Shown one piece after another: positions 6,957 through 13,713 of a stretch of DNA of 14,282 nt. The DNA comes from Phycisphaerae bacterium (GTDB taxonomy: Bacteria > Planctomycetota > Phycisphaerae > Sedimentisphaerales > SG8-4). Every line of letters begins with the position of its first letter. Position 1 is the first letter of the stretch. The DNA lies in the NCBI GenBank assembly GCA_030603035.1, contig JAUVYQ010000067.1:1-14282 (forward strand), written 5' to 3'. The notes beneath the pieces are model-generated. The model saw only the letters and a program-made list of their open reading frames with translations. It was not told where the DNA came from and did not search any database. A program made the position numbers and the translations under genes.

Positions 6957-8054
6957 ATGAAAGCCAGGAGCATCAAATCCATAGCGGTGCTGACCGGCGG
7001 TGGAGACTGTCCGGGTCTGAACGCCGTTATCAGGGCCGTTACCAAAACCGCGATAACGAAATTCGGCCTCGAGGTCTGGGGAATTGAAGACGGCTTCCTG
7101 GGGCTGATTGAGGACCGGATGCACGTGCTCAGCTACAACGAGGTGAGCAATATTTTGACGGTCGGCGGAACGATTCTGGGTTCGTGCAACGTGGCCAATC
7201 CGTTCAAGTATCTCTCAAACGTCGGCAAAACGACCCGGACGAGGGACGTTTCGGACAAGTGTGTCAAGGCGCTCGGGGGCCACGGCATCGACGCTCTTAT
7301 CTGCATCGGCGGCGACGGCACGATGGCATCTGCTGCTGCATTCGCCAGGAAAGGCGTCAGCGTTATGGGCGTGCCCAAGACAATTGACAATGACCTTTAC
7401 GGCACGGATGTTACCTTCGGCTTTAATACCGCTGTTACCACGGCCACAGAGGCGATTGATAAAATCCACACCACAGCCAGTTCTCATCATCGGGTAATGA
7501 TTATCGAGGTGATGGGCAGATACGCCGGCTGGATTGCGCTTCATGCAGGCGTAGCGAGCGGGTCGGATGTAATCCTTTTGCCGGAGATGCCGTATCGTCT
7601 CGATAAAATCTGCGATTTTGTGCTCGGCCGGTCGAAGCGGGGCAAGAGATTCAGCATCGTGGTGGCAGCGGAAGGGGCGAAGGAAAAGGGCGGCAGAATG
7701 GTCGTTGCCAAAAGGGTCGCCCGCAGTCCCGACCCGATTCGGCTGGGAGGAATCGCAAATGTCCTGGCCGGGCAAATCAACGAGCAGACAGGACTTGAGT
7801 GCCGGGCGGTTGTTCTCGGGCATGTGCAGCGGGGCGGCACACCTACGCCGTTTGACAGGCTTCTTGCAACGAGCTTTGGCCATACGGCTGTCGAGCTTCT
7901 AATGAAAGGCGTGAGGAACCACCTTGTAGTGCAGAAAGACGGCAAACTCTTGAGCGTTCCGCTTTCGCGGGTCGCCGGCAAAATAAAGACTGTGCCCAGA
8001 AACCATCACCTTATAAAAGCGGCCCTGGGAGTTGGAACGAGTTTCGGGGTCTGA
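6957..8054 (+). CDS. pfkA: 6-phosphofructokinase, group III type
   Basis: Phosphorylates fructose 6-phosphate to fructose 1,6-bisphosphate in glycolysis. Motifs: GGGDCPGLNAVIR (14-26), GGDGT (118-122), PKTIDNDL with catalytic-type Asp144/Asp146 (140-147), SSHHRVMIIEVMGRYAGW, LLPEMPY, and GHVQRGGTPTPFDRLLA. The phosphoryl-donor determinants are mixed. Gly121 in GGDGT is the ATP-type residue, while Lys141 in PKTIDND is the residue seen in pyrophosphate enzymes. ATP is more likely, but the donor cannot be settled here. I chose the ATG at 6957 (365 aa), which has AAAAGGAC at 6941-6948 before it. An upstream in-frame alternative start at 6924 sits in the inverted-repeat element and would add the non-conserved residues CFVKQKGQNI. 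Confidence 0.93.
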   Translation: MKARSIKSIAVLTGGGDCPGLNAVIRAVTKTAITKFGLEVWGIEDGFLGLIEDRMHVLSYNEVSNILTVGGTILGSCNVANPFKYLSNVGKTTRTRDVSDKCVKALGGHGIDALICIGGDGTMASAAAFARKGVSVMGVPKTIDNDLYGTDVTFGFNTAVTTATEAIDKIHTTASSHHRVMIIEVMGRYAGWIALHAGVASGSDVILLPEMPYRLDKICDFVLGRSKRGKRFSIVVAAEGAKEKGGRMVVAKRVARSPDPIRLGGIANVLAGQINEQTGLECRAVVLGHVQRGGTPTPFDRLLATSFGHTAVELLMKGVRNHLVVQKDGKLLSVPLSRVAGKIKTVPRNHHLIKAALGVGTSFGV

Positions 8055-8158
8055 TTGACTACTGACTGTTAGCTGCTTAGTATCTACTGCTGGTTATTTT
8101 CGGTTGAGCATTGTTGGCCGATGCTTCCCGCCGGTGACTAACGGCTATTAAATAGTCA

Positions 8159-11100
8159 ATGAATCTTGGCAAAGACAAAACGGTTTCGCAGATTGTTTCG
8201 CGTCTGAAAACCGCCAAGCCCGAAGATGGGCCGGTAGAAGTCGAGGGGACGTGGGGGTCGTTTGCGCGCCTGCTGGCGGCTTACATATCGGGGGAACTCG
8301 GCCGGCCGATTCTGTACGTCTGTCCGCATATTGACGATGCCGACAAGGCCAGCGACGATTTGCACACTTTTGGGGGCGAAGGGATTGAGACCTTGCCCGC
8401 CTGGGAGGGCGAAGAGGATTTGGCGGATGCCACCGATGAGATTCGCGCTGAAAGGTTGAGGCTTACACTGAAGTTGGTTTCGGGCGCTAATAAATTTATT
8501 ATCCCTGCCCCTATACAGGCACTTTGTCAGCCGATACCGAAACCGGAAGCGCTGGAAGAGAGCAGTCTTGGATTGCAAATTGAAAGAAAGGTGTCGCCGG
8601 AAGAGGTGGTTGGCTGGCTGGTAGATAATGATTTCGAGCGTGTGGAAAGGGTTGATTTGCCGGGCCAGTTTGCGCGTCGGGGTGGGATTGTTGATATTTA
8701 TGCACCGCTGGTACTCAAGACCCAAGACTCCAGACCAAAGACACAAGACCAGGCTTTTGACGGCAGACGACGGGCGATGGACGATGGACGATGGACGCAA
8801 TCGAGCCCGTTATCAGCAGGGACTTCTAACGATGCTGAGGCGGTCAGGGTTGAATTTTTCGGTGACACTGTAGAGAGTATCCGCGAAATCAATCTGGATA
8901 CCCAGCGTTCGAGCCAGCAAATAGAAAGCATCAATATCGTTTCGGCGGTGTGCGGGACTGTGGAAAAAGAGAGGGAGCTTTTTGTAAATATCCTGCCGGA
9001 AGATACCATAATAATTCTTGAAGAGCCGGGTGACATTGAAGAAGTTGCGAATGTGTTTTTAGAGCGGGCTGAAGATGCGGGACGGCTCTATAGTTGGCGG
9101 GATATTTATGCCGGGTTAGAAAGATTTACGCAGCTGAGAATCTACCGGTTTGCCCCTTCGGCCTCCGGTGATTTCCTTAAGGTCGATATAAAGAGTGTGC
9201 AGCGGTTCCAGCACAAGGCCACTTCCCTGTGGGCGGGACATAAAGAGGCCCTGGAGGAATTAGTCCAGAAGGCAAAGCGGGAAAAGAAGGTATTGCTTTA
9301 CTGCGAGGCCTCGGCGGAAATCAAGCGGGTAAGTGAGATTATAAAAGAGATTAACAAAAAAGTGCCGGCGAATTTCAAGCTGTTGCAGGGGTTTATTCAT
9401 CAGGGCTTTGTCGTAAATTCGCTAAATACAGTTGTAATAAGTCATCACGAGCTGTTCGGGCAATATGCGCTGAGGCGAAGACAGCGGCCGATGCGGGCAA
9501 CGTCGCCGGTGGATACTCTCAGCGATTTGCAGGCGGGTGACTATGTTGTTCACGCTTCCTATGGCATCGGCAAGTTTTTAGGCGTGAAAACCATCAAGGA
9601 AAAGGAGGGTACATCAGAATATTTGACCATTAAATACGCCGACGGCGTAAAGATACAGGTTTCGGTCCGCAATATTGCGCTGGTGCAAAAGTTCATCGGG
9701 ACAAGTCCGAAACGGCCGAAGCTGAGCAAGGTGGGTTCTGCGAGATGGCAGAGGCAGAAAGAAAAGGTTGCGCAGTCCGTTCGGGACCTTGCCGCCGAAT
9801 TGCTTGAGGTTCAGGCGAAGCGCCAAACAATGGGCGGGATTGCGTTCGCGGCCGATTCGAGCTGGCAGGTGGAATTCGAAGAGTCATTTTTTTATCAGGA
9901 GACGCCGGACCAGACTACAGCCACAGAGCAAATCAAGGCGGATATGCAGGAAGCCGTGGCGATGGATAGACTGCTGTGTGGTGACGTGGGATACGGCAAA
10001 ACCGAGCTTGCGATGCGTGCGGCGTTTAAGGTGGTCGAGAACGGTAAGCAGGTTGCTATCCTGGTGCCGACGACGGTGCTGTGCGTTCAGCACGGCAGGA
10101 CTTTCACCGAGCGGTTTGCAGACTTTCCGGTTTGCATCGAGGTTCTAAATCGCTTCAAAACGTCAAGACAGGCCAGAGACATAATCACACGGACAAAACA
10201 GGGCAGAGTTGATATAGTGATAGGGACGCATCGGCTTTTGAGCGGTGATGTTGGATTCCGGGATTTGGGGCTTTTAATAATCGATGAAGAGCAGCGATTT
10301 GGGGTTGAACACAAAGAGAAACTCAAGAAGCTGCGTGTCAATGTTGATGTTCTTACGATGACGGCCACGCCGATTCCGCGGACGCTGCATATGTCACTGT
10401 TGGGTCTGCGTGATATAAGCTCGCTGGCGACGCCGCCTTTGGACAGGCGAAGTATAATAACGACCGTAACGGCCTACAACAAAGAGCTTATCAAAAAGGC
10501 GATTATCCGGGAATTGAACCGTCAGGGACAGGTGTTTTTCCTGCATAACAGGGTGAAGACGATTGAGAAAAAGGCGTGGGAGATTCAACAACTGGTCGGT
10601 GACGCAAAGGTTACTATCGCACACGGCCAGATGCCCAAGAGCGAACTCGAGGCGGCGATGATAGATTTTGTTATGGGCGAAACCGACGTGCTTGTGTGCA
10701 CGACAATTATCGGGTCGGGGCTGGATATTCCGAATGCGAATACGATTTTTATAAACGATGCGGACAGGTTCGGCCTTGCGGAGATGCATCAGCTCCGCGG
10801 CAGGGTGGGCAGGTATAAACATCGGGCGTATGCTTATATGCTGCTGCCGGTGTCAAGGCCGATTACGCCGGTTGCGGCGAGGCGGTTAAAAGCTATCGAG
10901 GAATATTCGCATCTTGGGGCCGGTTTTAGAATTGCTTTACGGGATTTGGAGATTCGCGGGGCGGGCAATATATTAGGGCCTGAGCAGTCCGGGCATATTC
11001 AAACGGTGGGCTACCAGATGTATTGCGAGCTGTTAGCCAATGCCGTCAAAGAAGTGAATAATGAGCCGGTGGAGGCGATACCGACGGCGGTTGTCGATTT

Positions 11101-11602
11101 GGGCTTTGCAACGTATATACCGAAAAATTACATACCTCTGGACAGGCACCGGATGGATGTCTATCGCAAAATTGCTGTTGCGAAAAGTAATGACGATTTG
11201 AAACAAATCGAGGGCGAGTTAGCTGACGTGTATGGGCCGGTGCCGGATGAGGTCAAGCTGCTGCTGGAATTGGCCGGGCTGCGAATTGCGGCAAGCAAGT
11301 GGGACATAAAAAGTATTGCTGTGGCACGGCCATCCTGGCCGTGTTTCCACGGGCTGGAAGCCCGTGCCACACAGGATTTGATATTTTCATTTGCAAAAGA
11401 AGCCGGCGCGCAGGCAGAATCTTTATTTGCAAAAGTATCGGGAAAAGCCTGTCCCGAGCCAGGCCGAGGGATTAGAATTCCGGAGCCGGGGACGGTGTAT
11501 TTGCGACTGCCGAAGAATTATTTTGTCCTTGGGACTCCTTACGGAGAGCCGAGGACACTGATAACCGTCCTGCGAAAAATACTAACAGAGGAAAAACTAT
11601 GA
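8159..11602 (+). CDS. mfd: Transcription-repair coupling factor
   Basis: A DNA translocase that removes RNA polymerase stalled at lesions and recruits UvrA for nucleotide excision repair. 1147 aa. Layout: UvrB-like N-terminal module (GQFARRGGIVDIYAP near 175-184, then VRVEFFGDTVESIREI); RNA-polymerase interaction domain beginning AGDYVVHASYGIGKFLG (about 460); helicase motor with Walker A GDVGYGKTE (608-616), DEEQ box (709-712) and TATPIPRTLHMSLLG; LRGRVGRYKHRAYAYML (about 880); and the translocation motif RDLEIRGAGNILGPEQSGH (about 928). A C-terminal D7-like domain follows. Four stretches look like repeat-derived in-frame insertions: residues about 187-214, 1054-1071, 1096-1105 and 1122-1132. 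Three of them fall in the D7 region, which in other species holds the motor and UvrA site in check. All catalytic motifs are intact, so the protein is probably active. It overlaps the next gene by ATGA. Confidence 0.97.
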   Translation: MNLGKDKTVSQIVSRLKTAKPEDGPVEVEGTWGSFARLLAAYISGELGRPILYVCPHIDDADKASDDLHTFGGEGIETLPAWEGEEDLADATDEIRAERLRLTLKLVSGANKFIIPAPIQALCQPIPKPEALEESSLGLQIERKVSPEEVVGWLVDNDFERVERVDLPGQFARRGGIVDIYAPLVLKTQDSRPKTQDQAFDGRRRAMDDGRWTQSSPLSAGTSNDAEAVRVEFFGDTVESIREINLDTQRSSQQIESINIVSAVCGTVEKERELFVNILPEDTIIILEEPGDIEEVANVFLERAEDAGRLYSWRDIYAGLERFTQLRIYRFAPSASGDFLKVDIKSVQRFQHKATSLWAGHKEALEELVQKAKREKKVLLYCEASAEIKRVSEIIKEINKKVPANFKLLQGFIHQGFVVNSLNTVVISHHELFGQYALRRRQRPMRATSPVDTLSDLQAGDYVVHASYGIGKFLGVKTIKEKEGTSEYLTIKYADGVKIQVSVRNIALVQKFIGTSPKRPKLSKVGSARWQRQKEKVAQSVRDLAAELLEVQAKRQTMGGIAFAADSSWQVEFEESFFYQETPDQTTATEQIKADMQEAVAMDRLLCGDVGYGKTELAMRAAFKVVENGKQVAILVPTTVLCVQHGRTFTERFADFPVCIEVLNRFKTSRQARDIITRTKQGRVDIVIGTHRLLSGDVGFRDLGLLIIDEEQRFGVEHKEKLKKLRVNVDVLTMTATPIPRTLHMSLLGLRDISSLATPPLDRRSIITTVTAYNKELIKKAIIRELNRQGQVFFLHNRVKTIEKKAWEIQQLVGDAKVTIAHGQMPKSELEAAMIDFVMGETDVLVCTTIIGSGLDIPNANTIFINDADRFGLAEMHQLRGRVGRYKHRAYAYMLLPVSRPITPVAARRLKAIEEYSHLGAGFRIALRDLEIRGAGNILGPEQSGHIQTVGYQMYCELLANAVKEVNNEPVEAIPTAVVDLGFATYIPKNYIPLDRHRMDVYRKIAVAKSNDDLKQIEGELADVYGPVPDEVKLLLELAGLRIAASKWDIKSIAVARPSWPCFHGLEARATQDLIFSFAKEAGAQAESLFAKVSGKACPEPGRGIRIPEPGTVYLRLPKNYFVLGTPYGEPRTLITVLRKILTEEKL
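8716..8800 (+). repeat. Double heptamer tract in frame within mfd
   Basis: Five CAAGACC-type units (8716-8750) are followed, after 8 bases, by six GACGATG-type units (8759-8800). They encode the heptapeptide repeats KTQDSRP/KTQDQAF and DGRRRAM/DDGRWTQ. The insertion lies between IVDIYAPL and the VRVEFFGD strand of the UvrB-like module, where relatives have a short link. The first block matches the family at 13639-13708 (shared AAGACCCAAGAC). The second matches the families in miaA and after acpS. Confidence 0.85.
11320..11371. repeat. 52-base three-stem palindrome in frame within mfd
   Basis: The outer arms TGTGGCACGG (11320-11329) and CCGTGCCACA (11362-11371) are perfect complements. Inside are two perfect 8-base hairpins, CACGGCCA-TCC-TGGCCGTG (11325-11343) and CACGGGCT-GGA-AGCCCGTG (11348-11366). 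It encodes VARPSWPCFHGLEARAT (1055-1071) between KSIA and the QDLIFSF strand of the D7 region. The GGCACGGGCTGGAAGCCCGTG-type sequence looks like a dispersed repeat. Confidence 0.8.
11446..11475. repeat. Possible repeat insertion in mfd (CCTGTCCCGAG type)
   Basis: AGCCTGTCCCGAGCCAGG and the following CCGAGGGATT resemble the widely dispersed CCTGTCCTGAGC...GAGGGA repeat, with TCCC/GGGA at its ends. It encodes KACPEPGRGI (1096-1105) between the plausible native stretches KVSG and RIPEPGTVYLRL. This is less certain than the neighbouring palindrome because the two halves pair imperfectly. Confidence 0.45.
11522..11553. repeat. Possible repeat insertion near the mfd 3' end
   Basis: Contains GTCCTTGGGACTCC (11525-11538), identical to 3946-3959. 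CTCC-TTAC-GGAG follows, and outer GTCCT/AGGAC arms enclose it. It encodes about residues 1122-1132 (VLGTPYGEP) between LPKNYF and RTLITVLRKIL. Confidence 0.5.
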
Positions 11603-12354
11603 GTGAAACAGAAGGAAAAGCACAAGAGCAAAAACCGAAAACTTCCAAGCTGGCAATTGCTTCGATATTGATACCTACGATTATGACAATTGGCGGACTT
11701 TGTTTTTGGACAGGAGGCCCTGCTGAACCGAAAGGTTTTTGGCTTACGCTGATAGTGAGTTCCACTTTTGCTGTTTTGGGGTCTTGGCCGATCGGTCTTA
11801 TCTTGGGGATTGTATCATTAGTTGTCATAAAAAAGAGCGGGGGATTATTGAAAGGGCGTGGTTTTGCAATAGTAGGAATAGTTTTGTCGTCCTTTTTTAT
11901 ATATGCTTTTACTCTTTTCGTGGCAGTTCTGGTTTTGGTTGCCCCTAAGACGCCCAAAAGTTTCATATGTGGTACGAATTTAAGGGGGCTTGGATTGGCA
12001 ATACTGATTTACGCCAATGATAATGATGATAAATATCCTACACCAGATAAATGGTGTGATTTGCTCGTGGAATGCACTGACGTACCTGAAAAAGGGTTTA
12101 AATGTCCGGGAAATAAAAAAGAGCGGTGCAGTTATGCGATGAACCCGAATTGTGGGCCGAATTCGCCGAATGATGTCGTTTTGCTGTTTGAGACAAAAGG
12201 CGGCTGGAACCAATTTGGCGGGCCGGAGATATTGACCATTGAAAATCACAAAGGAAAAGGATGCAACGTGCTGTTCAACAATGGGCGTGTGGAATTTGTA
12301 ACGCCGGAGCGGCTTGGGGAGTTGAAGTGGGAGGTTGAGGAAGTCGAGGAGTAG
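11599..12354 (+). CDS. Membrane-anchored protein with an H-X9-DG-like C-terminal domain
   Basis: A 251-residue protein of unknown function. After a short polar N-terminus (SETEGKAQEQKPKTSK) come three hydrophobic segments, near residues 19-38, 50-77 and 88-114, reminiscent of DUF4190-type proteins. An exported-looking domain follows: CGTNLRGLGLAILIYANDNDDKYPTPDKWCDLLVE resembles the start of mature pseudopilin-like H-X9-DG proteins of Planctomycetota, and GGWNQFGGPE...ENHKGKGCNVLFNNGRVEFV is their C-terminal signature. Here the spacing is H-X10-NG rather than H-X9-DG. Six cysteines in the domain suggest disulfides outside the membrane. The start overlaps the mfd stop (ATGA), with GAGGA (11588-11592) ahead. 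Its adjacency to mfd need not mean a shared role. Confidence 0.85.
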   Translation: MSETEGKAQEQKPKTSKLAIASILIPTIMTIGGLCFWTGGPAEPKGFWLTLIVSSTFAVLGSWPIGLILGIVSLVVIKKSGGLLKGRGFAIVGIVLSSFFIYAFTLFVAVLVLVAPKTPKSFICGTNLRGLGLAILIYANDNDDKYPTPDKWCDLLVECTDVPEKGFKCPGNKKERCSYAMNPNCGPNSPNDVVLLFETKGGWNQFGGPEILTIENHKGKGCNVLFNNGRVEFVTPERLGELKWEVEEVEE

Positions 12355-12389
12355 TTTTGAGTTTTGAGTGTTTAGTTTTGAGTTGGTAG
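12355..12389 (+). repeat. TTTTGAG heptamer tract directly after a stop codon
   Basis: Units are TTTTGAG twice, TGTTTAG, TTTTGAG and TTGGTAG. The first unit starts at the base after the TAG of the H-X9-DG-type gene. It belongs to the same AGTTTTN family as the tract at 4012-4032. Confidence 0.7.
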
Positions 12390-12403
12390 ACAGGAGGGAA
12401 ATT

Positions 12404-12469
12404 GTGTGGTGCAGGACGAGTAAAATTTTATTGTTGGTTTTTGTGGATTATATTGGGGCTTTGGCGTAG
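12404..12469 (+). CDS. Possible 21-residue leader-like ORF
   Basis: A GTG start lies 6 bases after a perfect AGGAGG (12392-12397), the best ribosome site in the window. It opens a 21-codon frame ending in TAG and encoding MWCRTSKILLLVFVDYIGALA. The short basic start and hydrophobic core look like a signal or leader peptide. It lies between the H-X9-DG-type gene and the isomerase gene. It may be a small membrane peptide, the remains of a lost gene start, or chance. Confidence 0.25.
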   Translation: MWCRTSKILLLVFVDYIGALA

Positions 12470-12514
12470 AATTTTACCCTTAATGATTTGAGTTGGTGAT
12501 TAGGAGAATGTGCT

Positions 12515-13639
12515 GTGCGGGAGTGTTTTTTTTTATTAGCGTTATTGGTTTTGTTTTCCGGGTGCGGGGGCGGTAAGAAGCCGAAATTTACCGAGGAAGA
12601 ACTGGCGAGGATTCCTTTTGCGCAGAAGACGGGTCTGCCGGAAGCGTCAGGCGGTTTTGTGCTGGCGGTTGGTGATGAGACGGTAACCTGTGACGAGATA
12701 ATTATGGCTGTGATGGAACAATTGAGGCCGATTGCGCAAGGAAGTGGTTTTGAGCGTTTCAAAGAGCAGGCCAGGCCCGGTCTTGAGCGATTTCTTATAA
12801 CCATAGTGTCGGATATTTTGCTTTATCAGCAGGCCAAAGAGCATACCGGCGTGGATGAGGAGGCCCTGGAAAAGGAGGCAGAGCGGGAAGTGAGAAAATT
12901 TGTTGTTGGCTTCGGGAGCGATTACGCTAGGGCGGAAGAGGCATTAAGGCGGATGGGGATGGATTGGCAGAGCTTTAAGGAATATCAGAAAAAGACGATT
13001 CTCAGTCAATATTACATAGCATCACAATTGCCGGCCAACAGGCCAATCACTTACAGCGAGCTGGTGGACACCTATAATGAAATGAAAGACGAATTTTTCT
13101 CTACGGAGGCGATGTTAAAGTTTCGGCTGATTGATATTGAAGCCGGGAAATTGGAAGTGTCGGACGCGAACCAGAGTCGGCAGGAACGAGCCAGAGAATT
13201 AGCTGATGAATTGGTTGGACGAATACGGGTAGATGAAGATTTTGACAAATTGGCAGAGGAATATTCCGGGGTATCGTTTATCGACCATAGTGAGGGGGTG
13301 CGGCCGGAGAGCCTGGAAAAGCCGTATGATATTCTTGCGGCCGAAGCCGAAAAGATTAAGCCGGGTCAGATTGCAGGGCCAATCGAGACAGGCTCGCCCC
13401 GCCCCTCCGAGGGGCTGGGCGAGCATATTTTCATAATGAAACTAAAAGAGAAACAGCCGAAAAGTTTTAAGCCTCTTGAAGAGGTGCAAAAAGAAGTAGA
13501 GTTCAAAATTATTTTTGACCGCCGGAAACAAGCTCTTGATGGTCTTATTGCCGAACTTGAGCAGCAAGTGGCCCTGAGTAATATGGATGCATTCGTAGAT
13601 TTCTGCCTGGAAGAAATTTACCGAATGAGCAACGAATGA
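12515..13639 (+). CDS. Parvulin-type peptidyl-prolyl isomerase lipoprotein (SurA/PrsA-like)
   Basis: A likely exported chaperone that speeds prolyl isomerisation in secreted or outer-membrane proteins. 374 aa from a GTG with AGGAG (12502-12506) 8 bases upstream. A signal peptide with lipobox LFSGC predicts lipidation at Cys17. The N-terminal SurA-like helical part (about 45-190) has ILLYQQAKEHTGVD and ALRRMGMDWQSFKEYQKK. The parvulin domain (about 190-315) runs from AMLKFRLIDIE through DFDKLAEEYSG and IKPGQIAGPIET to HIFIMKLKEKQP, and a C-terminal helix follows. A 33-base palindrome encodes the loop GSPRPSEGLGE inside the parvulin domain, where relatives have a tight turn. Nine consecutive T residues (12526-12534) sit in the signal-peptide codons. 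The family and the mfd neighbourhood are solid; the exact substrate is unknown. Confidence 0.88.
   Translation: MRECFFLLALLVLFSGCGGGKKPKFTEEELARIPFAQKTGLPEASGGFVLAVGDETVTCDEIIMAVMEQLRPIAQGSGFERFKEQARPGLERFLITIVSDILLYQQAKEHTGVDEEALEKEAEREVRKFVVGFGSDYARAEEALRRMGMDWQSFKEYQKKTILSQYYIASQLPANRPITYSELVDTYNEMKDEFFSTEAMLKFRLIDIEAGKLEVSDANQSRQERARELADELVGRIRVDEDFDKLAEEYSGVSFIDHSEGVRPESLEKPYDILAAEAEKIKPGQIAGPIETGSPRPSEGLGEHIFIMKLKEKQPKSFKPLEEVQKEVEFKIIFDRRKQALDGLIAELEQQVALSNMDAFVDFCLEEIYRMSNE
13392..13424. repeat. 33-base palindrome in frame within the isomerase gene
   Basis: Arms GCTCGCCCCGCCCCTC (13392-13407) and GAGGGGCTGGGCGAGC (13409-13424) flank a single C and pair at 15 of 16 positions. At 33 bases it is exactly 11 codons. 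It falls between GPIET and HIFIMKL of the parvulin fold. It shares CCCCGCCCCTC with the palindrome in tkt. Confidence 0.8.
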
Positions 13640-13708
13640 AGACCCAAGACGCAAGACCCAGGACTACAGACTGAAGTCTTGAGTCTTAAGTCTGGGGTCT
13701 GGAGTCTT
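13639..13708. repeat. Ten-unit heptamer palindrome between the isomerase gene and acpS
   Basis: Exactly 70 bases with strict 7-base period. Five units are AAGACCC, AAGACGC, AAGACCC, AGGACTA and CAGACTG. Five in the complementary sense follow: AAGTCTT, GAGTCTT, AAGTCTG, GGGTCTG and GAGTCTT. The first base is the A of the isomerase TGA stop. The two halves can fold on each other around AGACT-GA-AGTCT (13668-13679). GGAG at 13701-13704 in the last units lies 9 bases before the acpS ATG, so the repeat seems to provide the acpS ribosome site. It could also act as an RNA hairpin between the genes. Confidence 0.85.
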
Positions 13709-13713
13709 ATGAG

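Noticed and set aside
7215..7883. Antisense frame inside pfkA (222 codons)
   Set aside because: Shadow of a well-conserved enzyme gene; no domain or ribosome site.
8156..8800. Long antisense frame over the start of mfd (214 codons)
   Set aside because: It lies wholly opposite a clearly conserved gene and its repetitive translation comes from the heptamer tract; no family features.
11320..11371. Cloverleaf-like fold considered as a tRNA
   Set aside because: Only 52 bases and two inner stems, with no T-loop GTTC motif or CCA end; in frame with mfd.
13639..13708. Regular short repeats considered as a CRISPR array
   Set aside because: Units are 7 bases with no spacers and there are no cas genes in the window.
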